Assembly: GCA_963556495.2 (NCBI GenBank)
Contig: OY747721.1
Coordinates: 32,888,349 to 32,952,348 of the forward strand
Origin: Valencia hispanica
Taxonomy: Eukaryota; Chordata; Actinopteri; Cyprinodontiformes; Valenciidae
DNA: 64,000 nucleotides
Reading direction: 5' to 3'
A model generated the notes under the pieces. It did no database searches and had not been told where the DNA came from. It saw only the letters and a program-made list of their open reading frames with translations. Positions 49,641-62,700 of the stretch are shown in pieces (the stretch's first letter is position 1; each line of letters starts with the position of its first letter). Both the position numbers and the translations under genes were made by a program.

Positions 49641-50953
49641 AGTGCTATATAATAAACTGCATTGAACATTTGAATTATGTTTGTCATTGAGCTGTAAAAT
49701 CAACAAAGGAGAATTTATTATGATCGAAAAAACGACTTCATAAAGTTGAAGTCGTAAAGGACGAAGATTTATCTGTTTGAAAGTTATAGAGCTCATAAGA
49801 TCTCAACATCACTAAGATTGCATAAAGACTAATTTTGTTAATTGAGCTTTTAATCATTTGTCCCAAGTTCCCACTGTGCCTTGATTAATCCCAGTTCCCC
49901 CCAAAACCTCAGAAAAGTGACAGCAACCCTCTACAGAGTAAGTTGGGGTTTTATCTGTGAATGTAATTCAGTAATGTTGGGTTTGGCGAAGGTTTCACAA
50001 CCCTGACAAGAAACAAAATAACTCTGTTGATTCTCTTAATGAATGAAAACATGAGCTTCAAACACTAACATGCTAAATGATAAGTGAACCTGATGTAATT
50101 CATTTAGAAAGATAGGAAGGAAAGTCAGAATAAAGTCCCACTTCTAATCCTATAAATCACTTCAAACATTAATTTTATTATTATTCCATTGTCTTTCTTT
50201 TCCTTTGAGGTGTGCATCTAGTTTCATGTCATGCAGAAATATAGTTGATTAATCCATACACACATTAAGTACTGATGCAACTCTCAGCTGAAACACTTCA
50301 AGCCTTTGGGGTGCCTACATACATACACAAACACAAAGTGATCTTTGGTCCATGTGCCTCCTTCAGGTATGGATTATCGATCAGTTGGAGTTTGACCAGT
50401 GAAATTCCTTTAGATTTTTATATCGATGTTTTTCATCAGTGATTGCCTAACATGGACCTTACCTCACGGCTGAATTGAAGCAAACTTCCTTTTGAGTGAA
50501 TACAGCCCCTCTCTCAGCACCGGTAAGCTTTAGGATACAAATCCTCATCTGAAAATGTCACCGTTAAAGTGAATATGAAGAGGTTGGCAGAAGTAGAAAC
50601 GAAACATGTTGCTCTATGGATGCCTTTAATTGTATTCTGTAATCACACTTCCAAGCTGGACCTTCAACTTTAGCATACTTTCCTCGCTTTGTTTCGATAT
50701 AACGCTTTGGGAAATGAGTAATGGCTTTTTGTGGATGAATCAATTTAGCCTGGAATGTCTGAATATTTTTCCACACACCCACTCAAATGGTTCTCATCAA
50801 AGCCTCCCGCCGGCTGGGCCCAATCTTCGTCAAACAGGCCAGACCAGCTAGTTTATAAAATAAACAACAGTGAAAGCCACGGAAAAAGCAGCCTCATTGT
50901 TCTTCCCCTCAGCCTTTGTGAGACCCCTTTTTTATCCCCCCACCTCGGATATA

Positions 50954-52193
50954 CAGTCGTGGCCAAAAGTTTTGAGAATTACATAAATATTGGAAATTGG
51001 AAAAGTTGCTCCTTAAGAAACGCGTGCAACCATCATTGCATTGCATAAAAATGGCATCACAGGCAAGGATATTGTGGCTACTAAAATTGCACCTAAATCA
51101 ACAATTTATAGGATTATCAAGAACTTCAAGGAAAGAGGTTCACTTCTTGTTAAGAAGGCTTCAGGGCGTCCAAGAAAGTCCAGCAAGCGCCAGAATCGTC
51201 TCCTAAACAGGATTCAGCTGCGGGATCGGAGTGCCACCAGTGCAGAGCTTGCTCAGGAATGGCAGCAGGCAGGTGTGAGCGCATCTGCACGCACAGTGAG
51301 GCGAAGACTTTTGGAAGATGGCCTGGTGTCAAGAAGGGCAGCAAAGAAGCCACTTCTCTCCAACAAAAACATCAGGGACAGATTGATCTTCTGCAGAAAG
51401 TGTGGTGAATGGACTGCTGAGGACTGGGGCAAAGTCATATTCTCCGATGAAGCCTCTTTCCGATTGTTTGAGGCATCTGGAAAAAGGCTTGTCCGGAGAA
51501 GAAAAGGTGAGCGCTACCATCAGTCCTGTGTCATGCCAACAGTAAAGCATCCTGAGACCATTCATGTGTGGGTTGCTTCTCATCCAAGGGAGTGGGCTCA
51601 CTTACAATTTTGCCCTAAAACACAGCCATGAATAAAGAATGGTACCAAAACACCCTCCAACAGCAACTTCTTCCAACAATCCAACAACAGTTTGGTGAAG
51701 AACAATGCATTTTCCAGCACGATGGAGCACCGTGCCATAAGGCAAAAGTGATAACTAAGTGGTTCGGTGACCAAAATGTTGACATTTTGGGTCCATGGCC
51801 TGGAAACTCCCCAGATCTTAATCCCATTGAGAACTTGTGGTCAGTCCTCAAGAGGCGGGTGGACAAACAAAACCCCACTAATTCTGACAAACTCCAAGAA
51901 GTGATTATGAAAGAATGGGTTGCTATCAGTCAGGATTTGGCCCAGAAGTTGATTGAGAGCATGCCCAGTCGAATTGCAGAGGTCCTGAAAAAGAAGGGCT
52001 AACACTGCAAATACTGACTCTTTGCATAAATGTCATGTAATTGTCAATAAAAGCCTTTGAAACATATAAAGTGCTTGTAATTATATTTCAGTACATCACA
52101 GAAACAACTGAAACAAAGATCTAGAAGTAGTTTTGCTGCTAACTTTGTGAAAACTAATATTTGTGTCATTCTCAAAACTTTTGGCCACAACTG
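50954..52193 (+). mobile_element. Tc1-like transposon, complete ends, TA-flanked
   Basis: Inverted ends CAGTCGTGGCCAAAAGTTTT and AAAACTTTTGGCCACAACTG, with TA on both sides (50952-50953 and 52194-52195). About 90 bp separates the left end from the transposase frame, which starts inside the first HTH, so the 5' interior is probably deleted. It sits beside another, older Tc1 fragment on the right. Confidence 0.95.
51041..52002 (+). pseudogene. Tc1-like transposase pseudogene (DD35E spacing)
   Basis: Two HTH modules (GITGKDIVATKIAPKSTIYR and VSASARTVRRRLLEDGLVSR) precede a DDE domain with all three acids present: FSDEASF, FQHDGAPCH and [11 protein letters not shown], with 35 residues between the last two. 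Two lesions are visible: a one-base loss near 51571 (GTGTGGGTTGC where the frame needs one more G) and a TAA near 51617 just before the MNKEWYQ segment. The first HTH also lacks its N-terminus. Apart from that it is well conserved, so the insertion is likely recent. Confidence 0.9.
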
Positions 52194-52195
52194 TA

Positions 52196-53360
52196 CACCA
52201 CCTTGTAAACGCTTTCGCACCTCTTTTCATATACTTTTCACATGTTGTCACATTGCAGCCACAACCTTTAATGTATTTTATTCGCATTTTATGTGGTAGA
52301 CCAACAAAGCATGGCCCATGATGGCGACATGCGAGGAAAATGACAAATCTGAACAGTGTGGCATGCAAATGTTTTTATTCTCCCTACGTCAACACTGTGT
52401 AGTACCACCTTTCTCTACAGCTACAGCAGCAAGTCTTTGGAGACCCATTTCTATCTCCTCTGTACATCCAGTGGCATCCAATAGCATCCCCACAGCATGA
52501 TCCTGCCTCCACCATGTCTTATAGGAAAGGCACCTAACCCAGAGTTGCCTGCTGATCTGCATAGTGGTGTACGAACATGTGGATGTCAGAGTGATTGGAT
52601 GAATGTGGCTCTAGTGTCCTTCGAGTGATCGGTATGACTAGCAAAGCACAATATAAAATAAGTCTATTAGCTGTTTCTAGATAATGGATTACACAGCGCT
52701 TCCTGAGACGTTCAAAACCCACATATGCTGCTTTATAAGCTAGCCTGACCTTTCATTAGGAACCTTTTAGAAACTTCCTGTTTCAGTTAGTGTTTTATGA
52801 CAGATATTGTTTTGTAAACACTTTAAAAGATACTAGCATTTTCATATAGGTATCTTAAAATAAAAAAATAGTTTTTCTTGTACTTTGTAAGTTGTTATTT
52901 TTGTGTGTTGTGATGTTTTTTTTAACGCGTCTACGGATGGAAATCAGGACTTTGCTAAATCCGCTGTATTTACGGCAATACCGTACCGTCACTAACATGC
53001 GTTGTCCCATTCAAATAAAAGCAATTCAAATCAACTTTGTCCCTGACCTCTCCGCTTTGTTCCTTGGTTCCTTGCGTGACCTTTTGCTCACCAATGTTCT
53101 CCATGACAAACCTACGAGGCCTTCACAGAATCTACGTTGAGATCGAATCACACACAGGTGGATTCTGTTTACTTTTTTGTGTGGCTGCAATTGAGGTATT
53201 TATGATCAGAATCAGATCACTAATAAGGTGAATTCTCAAGGCAATATTTACTGGCATCAAAGGAGAGGGAACTGAATACAAATGCTCTCACAACTTTGCA
53301 ATTCACTGGGTTGGTCTTTTACACAAAATATCGACAAAGGCTGTGTGGCTGAAGTGAGAC
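52196..53360 (-). mobile_element. Older Tc1-like transposon fragment, antisense
   Basis: The left part has CACATGTTGTCACATTGCAGCC and CTGAACAGTGTGGCATGCAA. The right part has TGTCCCTGACCTCTCCGC, CACACACAGGTGGATTCTG and ACTGAATACAAATGCTCTC, all in the family order. The transposase is unreadable. Confidence 0.65.
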
Positions 53361-53639
53361 AAAATGTGAAACGTTTATGGGCTGTGAACACTTCTGCGCG
53401 GCAGAGCAGAGGAGGAACATGCTGCGTTCTGTTGAACGACGCACAGGAAGCACGGGTGAATCAGCATGCAAATGTAAAGGCCATGGGTCTTCAGAATGTG
53501 GGAGTCAGCTGGTGCGACACCAGATGGAGCACATATACGCGCACACACTGACATATACACACAGGGCCGGCCCCTGTTCCTTTTTAGAAGGAACCCGTCT
53601 CCACAGCGACCCAAGACAAAAAAAGGGGGCCAAGGTCAC

Positions 53640-54124
53640 AGCTGGTCTGTAGAAACAGAGGGGAAAAGAAGAAGGAAGGGGGGGGGGGGGGCTGCAAATG
53701 AGTGTTTAGACGTACACATGGACAGAGGGTGAGGAAGAGTGAGAGAGGGCATAAACACTAGAGAGGAAGACGAGTCTGGAGGGGCCAAAGAGAAAAAAAA
53801 GAGGGAGAAGAAGAAGGAGGAGTTACACAAAAAAACTCTGTGAAGAGAGGAGGAGAAAGCGAACGTGGTGAGCTACTGCTGCTGCTGCAGGAGGAGCTGC
53901 AGTCACACGCAAACAACTCCTGGTCCTCCGAAAGAGTCAGATTACCTCTGAACGTTCAGAGCTCGAAGCAGGCAAAGAGATGAGGGGCTCAAGACCAGCA
54001 CCAACAACCTTCAGTAAAGAACAAAACTGACAGAAAAAAAGAGTGTGATGAGCAACTCTGGGTTTGTTTCTCCACGTTAAGAGAAAAGAGGATCTTCACA
54101 GAGATGAACGCATTCACCACACAG
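53640..54124 (+). promoter_or_regulatory. Possible smim5 upstream noncoding exon and purine-rich promoter
   Basis: 53.64-53.86 kb is strongly purine-biased on plus (GGGAGAAG, GAGGAGG). A possible 5' exon ends ACACAG before GTAAGA at 54125. Spliced to the acceptor at 57642 it would make a short upstream reading frame starting ATGAACGCA and stopping at GAG TAA. Inference; no transcript evidence is available here. Confidence 0.3.
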
Positions 54125-54809
54125 GTAAGAAAAAATCTTCCGATATATTTCTTTCTTGCTTTCTGTCATACACGTCGACCTAAACTGCCCAAAAACTGTC
54201 TCCACGTGTGGTCAACTTGCTCACATACGCCAGACAAAATGGATCCACTATGGACTGAGTATACACTGAGTTACAGTGACACGTGGAGCATTCTCTCCAA
54301 AAGAAGGTGATGTTTTGAGTCTCTGCTGCTCGTAACGTGGAGAAGAGGGGCAGCGTGAAGAAGGTCATACGTTCTTCAGACTCCCTCTGACAGGTGCTGG
54401 AGAACTTAATGAGCTGGGAAAGCCTTCTCCAGAGAGTTACAATAATGTTAACACTCAGCATGGAGGAATGTAAACGCAGATCTGTGCTGAGGGACAATCT
54501 TGCTTTATTAGAGAAATGCTGCGAACCAGTTGGACAGAGTTAAAGCTTAAAATCAAACATTGTTCTGAGTTTCTGTAATGTGGGCATTTAAAAAACAGTT
54601 CTTGCTGTGCAGAGTCTCGTGTCATTTGTAAACCAGAACATTACGTAAGAGGCACTTGTGGTAAAAAGAAAAAAAAAAAAGAAAAAACAAGAAAATCTTA
54701 CTTCCGAATTGAAAGTCAGTTTGTTTTTTAAGGACTTCCCGAGCTTATGAAAAATATGAAAACAAAGCAAGCAAAAATAATCCTAGTTCGAACGCATTTT
54801 ATTTGTGTA

Positions 54810-55330
54810 CTGTATGTGTTAAATTCTTCGAATGTGTGTTCACTTCAATGTATTTTGTTGGGATTTTAGGTGACAGACACAAAGTTGCACAAGAAGAGAC
54901 TAAAACGGAACTTTTGACATTACCTGAAAAATGCAAAACATCATCCTGAGCACAGCATGACTGTGATAAAAAAAAGAATGCTGGTAGTGGCAGCATCATG
55001 CTGTGGGGATGCTTTTCCACAGCAAGTACAAGGAAGTCGGTCGGAGATGACGCGGAGATGTATAGGGGTTAAATGCAGAGCGGCCCTCGAAGAAAAACCT
55101 GAGACTGCAAAAGAGTTGAATTTTGGTTGAAGGTTAATGACCCTGAACATACAGCGAGAGCTGTTGTTGGACAGTGGTCCAGTCAAAGTCCAGATCTAAA
55201 TCTAACTGAAAATCTATGTCGAGACTCGAGACGTGTTTGCAGATGCTCTCCCTCCAATCTGACTGAGCTTAAGCTGCTTTTGCAAAGAAGAGTGGGCATA
55301 GATTTCAATATCTAGATGTGTGTATATCCC
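54810..55330 (+). mobile_element. Tc1-like transposon fragment
   Basis: TTTGTTGGGATTTTAGGTGAC, GGTAGTGGCAGCATCATGCT, AGTCAAAGTCCAGATCTAAA and AATCTGACTGAGCTTAAGCTG appear in family order. Heavily decayed. Confidence 0.7.
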
Positions 55331-57641
55331 TTATAAGACTTTAAACTGCAACTGCAGGGATAACAGTGTTTCCCAACTCTGGTCCTCGAGGCACACTGCC
55401 CTGCAAGTTTTAGATGTTTCCCTGCTCTAACACACCTGCTTCAGATAATTGCAGTTCAGCAAAAGCCTGTTGATCAGCCATCAATTGAAGTTAGATATGC
55501 TGAAGCAGGGAAGCCATGCCGGGTAGTGGCTTGAAGAGCAGGGTTGAAAAGTATTGGCCTAGGGGGCTTATTAACACATATAGACTTTCCAAAAGAATGG
55601 TCAAAAACAAGCTCAGCTTCGCCCCGACTTCCAAACTTCTCCTTCTGACCAGCCTTCCAGTCCCTGCAGGAGAGAGGCATGCCCGCAGCATGATGCTGCC
55701 ACCACCATTTTCACCATGGAGATGGGATGTTGAGGGCCATTCGTCTTCCACCCACTTGCCAGCACAGTAGGCAAAAAAAGGTTAAAGTTTTGTGTCTATT
55801 AGCACTCGTTTGATTAAAATAAAAATCCCTATAAAATGTGGTTAAATTTGTGGGTGTGACAGGACCCAACGCAAAACAGTTAAATGTGTCACGATCAGAA
55901 GGAATGCCAAACATAAGAGCAAACCGTTTCCTAACTTTTGGAAAAACAACATAAAAAAAAAGAAAGAAGCGACATATACAACGGACAATTAGAAAACCAA
56001 AAACAGTTGCGCCGTTTGTGTTGTCCTCTGTTTTCTCCAGTGTTCAGCTGCTCTCTTTTCTGCAGGTTTGCGAGGTTATGCGCAAATTGTGTCCTAAAAC
56101 TGCCTTAACAACTTTTGTTGTGGGCGTCTAAACAATAAACAGGACCCCCAGCCGTGTTATAAATGATTCAATTAAAAGGAAAGCGTCGGTGTAGTGAGTG
56201 AGTGAGCGAGCATTTTGTTAGCATTACAAGGCGGGTTGCGCAGAAACTTCGTCGCTGTAGGAACTGTTTCCATAGCAACGCGAGCACAGCGATTTTCGGG
56301 TACGGTAACCAGCTTTTATAACTTTTTAAGAAAGCAACATGAATGTATAAAAAGTAATGTGGGCGATTTGAATTAGCTTATCACTTATAAGTTTAAACTG
56401 TATAGCAAAAAGTAGCTACTTGTTTGGAGCAGTAGGAAACAAACTGTTAGCAAACTGTTGCGACCTCTAGCGTTGGCTGTCGGTCCTGGCGTTTTCATAC
56501 ATTAATTAATATAAATAATGAAATTAGCAAAATATCAATGCAAAAAATATCTTTCTAAAATTGTTGGCAAAAATAAATATAGTCCAACTATAATCCAAAG
56601 CTGCATTACTTAAAATTTAGTCTATAGTTACCAGAAATGCAAACGCTTTCTAAGTTGCTTTAAGTTCTTGCTTTTTGAGGGGTAACGCGGGATAAGGTAG
56701 TTAGATAAAGTGAGAGTGAGCCCTCTGTAGAATGACTTTAATAGCTCTTTACAGCAGGGACATAGTACCTATAAAAACATTGATTATCTTTCTTTTAGAT
56801 CCTTTCTTTTGTAGATTTGATGCCGTGTTTATGTTGAATGACCCAGTTATTGCCGAAGCCACATATTACTCTATAACACATAATATGTGAAGGCGTTCTC
56901 GTTTCCAGTCAATGACTGCAAAAATCCTTGCTTCTCTGGTTGCAAAACAAGCCTGGATCATCACTCTTCCACCACTGTGCCTGACAGTGTTGTGTTTGTA
57001 TACTTGTTCGTTATTTTCGTGTCCTCATTAGTAAGTAAGGTACTCTTAGATTTTTCAGTATGTGGCCTGTTAATCACTAGTTGAATTGGATTGGATTGAT
57101 GCATCACTCATCTTATAAATAGTCCCTGCTGTCATCATCGATCCCCACACATACTTGCTCATTGAGAATTTATCTGTGGTGTCCTCTGTGTCCCGTTCTG
57201 TCACGATTTCCCAGCTCTGTGGCCTTATCGCCTGCGCAGCCTGTCTCGTATCAGACGACGAGCTCTCACCCACGCACAGCTGCTCCGGTGATGATGAGAG
57301 GCCTCACACATGAAAGGCCAGGCCTAAAATAGTCCGGTCTGTTTATAGCTGAACTGAGCATCCAGCATGGCTTCTGCTGTATGAGGATGGAAATGTAGCA
57401 AGTGAGGGCAGAGGACGTAAATCGGTCCGTGAGGCTACTCCCACTCTTAAAGGAAGTCTGTTAGCAAACCAGTTGGGGGGTGTTTTATGTAATGAAAGGG
57501 ATCTCAAGGTATTTAGGGATCTGAACCCCATAATCTTCCCTGGCTGGATGTGTAATTCTAGGGTGGAGTAGTGGAGTAGTAAAGGGTGTAGCTTCATGTT
57601 AGTGAAATTATTCCACAATGTCCTCTTGTCTTCTTTTTTAG
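55331..57641. other. smim5 upstream region, no other gene recognised
   Basis: 55.63-55.76 kb holds an antisense Tc1 scrap (CCCGCAGCATGATGCTGCCA). The rest up to the acceptor at 57640 is unassigned and mostly AT-rich. Confidence 0.4.
55364..55557. mobile_element. Third copy of the short hAT hairpin MITE
   Basis: Starts CAGTGTTTCCCAACTCTGGT and continues CCCTGCAAGTTTTAGATG. The right end is eroded (AAAAGTATTGG where CACTG is expected). No target duplication remains. Confidence 0.7.
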
Positions 57642-57726
57642 GAGTAAAGCTCTTTACAGTAGCCGTCTTCTTTGAAACCCAAGCCATTTCTGTTTCGACT
57701 GACATTGCCTGGATCCCGAGGCTATC

Positions 57727-58634
57727 ATGGGGGTCAAACAGGAGTTCATGGACATCATTCAGCAGGTGTGGACCAAGCTGCAGGGTCTCCCACAGGCAGG
57801 TCCACTGGAGCTTGGAGCCTTCTCCATCCTCCTCCTCTTTGTTGGTAAGTTATGTCTGTCTCATCTTGTGTGATCCAAATGCATCTTGTGCAAACTAGAA
57901 TTGGATAAAACATGAAATATGTTATATATCATGAATGACATGATTTAATTGAGCTGATTTTTTTCAAACAGATGAAGACAAAATAACACAACTTATTATA
58001 ATCACAACACAATTCGTTCCACAGTACAAACCATTTTAACTATATTCAGGGTGGCAAAATTAGTTATTAGGTTTAGGAGCAATTGTTCTTCCACACAGGC
58101 CAAGGTTGCTTATAGAGGCCTCTTTTCTGTTAATGAATTGAAAAAATTATTTGAAAACTGTTTTTTGTATTCACTCTGGTTATTTTGTGCAGTAGTACAT
58201 TTTTGTTTTGACTGTAGGATATATTTTGGTGTGGGAAAAAAAAGCAAAGATGTAAGAATTCTGCAAGGGGCAAAAACTTTTTCCCATTTCTCTGCTATAT
58301 CAATAGTTTCAAATCCACCTGACATGGAGAGCAGGTCCACTTAGAAAACACTGCAGAGAGAACCATGGGTTTAGATAGACAGACAGACGGACGGATGGAT
58401 GGATGGAAGGAAGGACGTCTGCACAGCACATGCATATTTTATCCAATTTTTATATAAAATGCCGACAGCTTTAAATGTGAGTTCTCCACTGACTTCTGCT
58501 GACAGCGACCTGATTTCTGTTTTATCATTTCAGCCACAGTCCTCTTCATGATCCTGCTCTCCTGCGTCCACTGCTGCTGCTGCGGGAAACCAAAATACCA
58601 GGGCTCCAGAGTTCAGCCTCTGGCATCCGTCTGA
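57727..58634 (+). CDS. smim5: Small integral membrane protein 5
   Basis: Single-pass membrane microprotein of 72 residues; its molecular role is not established. Two coding exons, 57727-57844 and 58534-58634, join in phase 1 across a GTAAGT donor and a TTTCAG acceptor. The product reads MGVKQEFMDIIQQVWTKLQG, then LPQAGPLELGAF, then a hydrophobic helix at about residues 35-52 running into a CVHCCCCGKPKY cysteine cluster and a short polar tail ending in ASV. LPQA.P.E...FS followed by a helix and Cys cluster is the SMIM5 pattern (human 77 residues). The cluster is a plausible palmitoylation site (inference). A preceding TTTTTTAG acceptor gives a 5' UTR segment 57642-57726. Polyadenylation signals AATAAA occur near 59222 and 59247. 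The next gene starts about 1.1 kb downstream on the same strand. Confidence 0.85.
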
Positions 58635-59270
58635 TTGGGTAAAAGAAAGTGGGATATGTCTGCAGAATCCCAACCCTTTCCACCCTAACTTCTGTGCCTG
58701 TTGCACCACCACCGCCACGATGAAAGGGGGATAAATCTTTTCGGTGTCACTGGTTTGTTTGGAGTGATGAAGTGGCCATTAAATGGTACAAACCAGAGGC
58801 AAGATGGACTTAGTGTTAGGATGTTTCCAGCACTGAGTAGCAAACTGCATCAACATTCAGGGACTAACGGTTCATGAAAAACCATCACAAAGCAGCACAA
58901 TGAAGCACTGTGTGACAGCGTTTTGGGCCTGAAAAGACTCACCAAAAGCTTCTTTGTGCTCCAGTTAAACAGACACTGATGTACAAGTGTAGTTCTTTTT
59001 GTGCTCAGTTGACTTTAATTCATTGGGCTGCGACTGTGAGAAATATAGAAAGGTTACATTCTAACATAAATGGGTAGTTAAAGTAGCTGACTTGGTGCGC
59101 CCTCTGCTGGCTTATTGAGGAAAGGTTTTTCCACGTTTTGGCTTAGAAAAGAAAAAAACCTGAGCTGTTCATTGTTTAACCTACCACATTTTTGTACAGA
59201 TAGATTTTCTCGTGTAATTTCAATAAATGTTGTTTCAATGTTTCAATAAAACAAACTCTTGATTTGTTAT
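58635..59270 (+). promoter_or_regulatory. smim5 3' UTR with polyadenylation signals and a CTCF-type core
   Basis: AATAAA at about 59222 and 59247. The minus strand at 59110-59097 reads CCAGCAGAGGGCGC, a 14 of 14 match to CCASYAGRKGGCRS. It sits between smim5 and smim6. Confidence 0.55.
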
Positions 59271-59700
59271 AGGCTACTACAGCAGCACGTGAAAAGATGC
59301 CTTTAAACGGTTATAATGTTAAAGCATTTGAATGGTATGTGTTTTAATATTAACACCTAGGGAATGACCATATTCCTCTAACAGAAGTGTTGTCCGTTTG
59401 CTGTTTGCTTACCTTATCATGCCATTCCTCCTTTGTTCAAACATTAACCAGAAGCTGTTGATTTTACTTGGTCGCACCCACATAGACAAAAAATTACATT
59501 GTCCACAAAGCAGAGCAGGAGTTGTCTGGATGTACAGAATGCCTCACCTGAGCACAAAGTCATAGCAGACTGGGATGTTGGATGTCCGAAAGGTTCGACT
59601 GCTTTTTTTTGGACCAGAAGAAGAGCTATAGTGCTCTATTCTCCTCTACGTACCAGTTTGTTGGGAGCAAGTGAGCTGTGACGGGATCCTTTAGCAGGAC

Positions 59701-62700
59701 ATGGCGGCGGTGAGGTGAGTTTAAAAGAGGAATGTTGTGAGTTACAATAGCCTAGTATTAACATTGGCATTTAAATTAGACATTTTATCTATTCTATAAG
59801 CATCTTTATAGATGATGAGCCCCTTACATCTTGGCAACATATCATCTATTACATATAGAAGTATTTACATCCCTTGAAGTTTTTCATATTTTGTCACATT
59901 ACAACCACAAATATCAATGTAGTTTTTAGGGATTTTATGCGATGGATCCACACAAAGTAACACAAAATGGTGAATTGTAATTTATAGAACCAGTTTTCTC
60001 TGCAATGACAGCTGCAAGTCTCTTGGGCTATGTCTCTGTCGGTTTCGCCATTGTTGCCCATTCTTAAATAGCTTAAACTAAGACTGGATGAATCGCATCT
60101 GCGAACATCCAATTCCAAATCGTGCTTCGGATTCTCAGTTGGACTTACATTGGGACAAAAAAGTATTTGGCAGCCACAGATTGTGCGAGTTGTCCCACTT
60201 AAAAAGATGAGAGAGCTCTGTAATTTTCATCATAGGTACATTTCAACTGTGAGCGATAGAATGTAAAAGAAAAATCCAGAAAATCATATTGTATTATTTT
60301 TTTAAAAGAATTTATTTGTACAATGGTGCAGAAAATAAGTATTTAGCACCTACAACCAAGCAAGAATTCTTGCCCTCACAGACCTCACAGACTTCTATCC
60401 TCCACTCGTTACCTATATTAATGGCACCTGTTTGAACTCGTTATCTGTATAAAAGAAACCTGTCCACACCTTCAATGACCTGAAGAAAGCTGGGACCACA
60501 GTAACAAAGGTTACTATTAGTAACACCCTACGTCGTCATGGATTCAAATCCTGCAGCGCTCGAAAGGCCGACCTGCTTAAGCCAGCACATGTCCAGCTTT
60601 CCAGAGACCATCTGGATGATTTAGAGGAAGATCAGGAGAATGTCATGTGGTCAGATGAGACCAAAATAGAACTCTGGCATAAACCCCACTCGCTGTGTTT
60701 GGAGGGGAAAGAATGCTGAGTTGCATCTAAAGAACACCATACCCACTGTGAAGCATGGGGGTGAAAACACTATGCTTTGGGTCTGCTTTTCTGCAAAGGG
60801 GACAGGACGACTGATCCGTAGAAAGGAAAGGATGAATGGGGCCATGTATCGTCAGATTTTGGACAAAAACCTCCTTCCATCAGTGAGACCATTGAAGATG
60901 AAACATGGGTGGATCTTCAAGCAAGACAAACACACCGCCCCGGCAATGAAGGAGTGGCTACGTAGAAAGTATTTAAAGGTTCTAGAATGGCCTAGCCAGT
61001 CTCCAGATCTCAATCCAATAGAGAATCTGTGGAGTGAGTTGAACGTCTGTGTTGCTCAGCGACAGCCCAAAACATCACAGCTCTAGAGGAGATCTGCATG
61101 AAAGAATGGGCCAAAATAGCAGCAAACCTGATGAAGACCTACAGGAAACGTTTGACCGCCGTCATTGCCAACAAAGGTTACTTTGCAAAGGATTAAAAGG
61201 AACTTTTCTTATTGGCCAAATACTTATTTTCTGCACCATTATACAAATAAATTCTTTAAAAATAATACAAGGTGATTTCCTGGAATTTTTTTTGATGAAA
61301 ATTACAAACCTCTTTCCCATTTTTAAGTGGGACAACTTGCACAATCGGTGGCTGCCAAATACTTTTTTGCTCCACAGTAAGTCTGGATTTTGAAGGGCCA
61401 TTCTAACACACGGATATGTTTTGACTTAACCAGATTTAGCTCCGACTGTATTTTTGGGAGGGATTTGTTCTGCTGCAAGGTGAACCTCGGCCCCAGGATT
61501 TCTTCCAGGCTTGCCCTGTATTTATTTTTGCGCCGTCCATCCTCCCATCAACACCAACCAGCTTCTCTGTTCCTACTGGAGAAAAATATCCCACAGCATG
61601 ATGCTGCCAACACTGTCTCATGTGAGCCAAAGAAAATTTGGTTTCACCTGACCAGAGCACCATCTTCCACATGTTTTTTTTTACCCTATACGACTTGTGG
61701 CACACTGCAAATAAGATGTATGCCTTTCTTTCAACAATGACCTTTTCCTTGGTACTCTTCCACAAAGAGCCAGGTTTTGTGGAGTTCCTGACTAACATTC
61801 ATGTGTACAGGTTTTTCCAGCCTGAGCTGTGGCTCTTTTCTGCTCCTTCAGAGTAAAGATGGGCTTCTTGGTTGCTCCTCTGACTGATCCCCTTCTTGCC
61901 CAGCTTAGGTGGGAAAACCTGTAGACACAACTGTTAGACGAGGTCTCCAAAAATCTGGGCTTTATGGAGGAATGGCAAGAAGATAGCAATTTCTGAGAGA
62001 AAAAAAGAAAGAAATTAACAGTTTCCCACAAAATCATGTGGAGAAAACAGCAGACATAGGGATGAGCGCTTGACCAGTAAAGATGAGCCTCTTGATTGCT
62101 TCTCTTATCAATCCTATACTTGTATGGGACAGACTGCAACAGTTTAGTAGGTTTAGAGTTGTGCCTTAGTCTTTTCACTTTCAGATTATAAATTGAACAG
62201 ATTTTTAACGTAAACCTGTTTAACGCTTCATCACAACTTTCCCCCTGACCTGTCTCCTTTCTCCTTTGGTCTTTATGTTGCTGTTTATTTGTTAATGTTC
62301 TTGAGCAAATCCTTGGGGTCTTTACAGAGTAGTTACATTTACACTGAAATTGAATTTCACACAGGTGAACTTTAGACGACTTATGAAAATTAGTTAAACT
62401 GGTTTTTATTTAGAGATATCAGAAGAAAGGGCACAACGTGTGTGTTGGTCTGCTGCATTAAATCCCAATTAAACCAATAAGCATTTGTTTGTGATGATAC
62501 ATGTAGAAAAGCTGAACTAGAGTGAACATATATGAAAGTGACTATCTCTCATTCTGATCTCCTGTGTGGTTTATTCATCTCACCTGCAGTCTGTCCGAGA
62601 ACCGGAAGCCCACAGGCCCACCAGACGAGTGGCTGGACTGGTTTTTGTACCGTCTGCAGCTGGATCCATGGATGCTGGGCGGCGTTGTGGTCATCGGGGT

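Larger units (their letters stand above)
48061..50953. other. Intergenic sequence around the listed repeats
   Basis: No gene recognised between the repeats at 48.6-49.6 kb and the Tc1 copy at 50.95 kb. Sequence from 49.7 to 50.9 kb is AT-rich and unassigned. Confidence 0.4.

Noticed and set aside
51628..52002. Separate gene starting MNKEWYQ
   Set aside because: It is the second half of the Tc1 transposase at 51041, split off by a frameshift and a stop.
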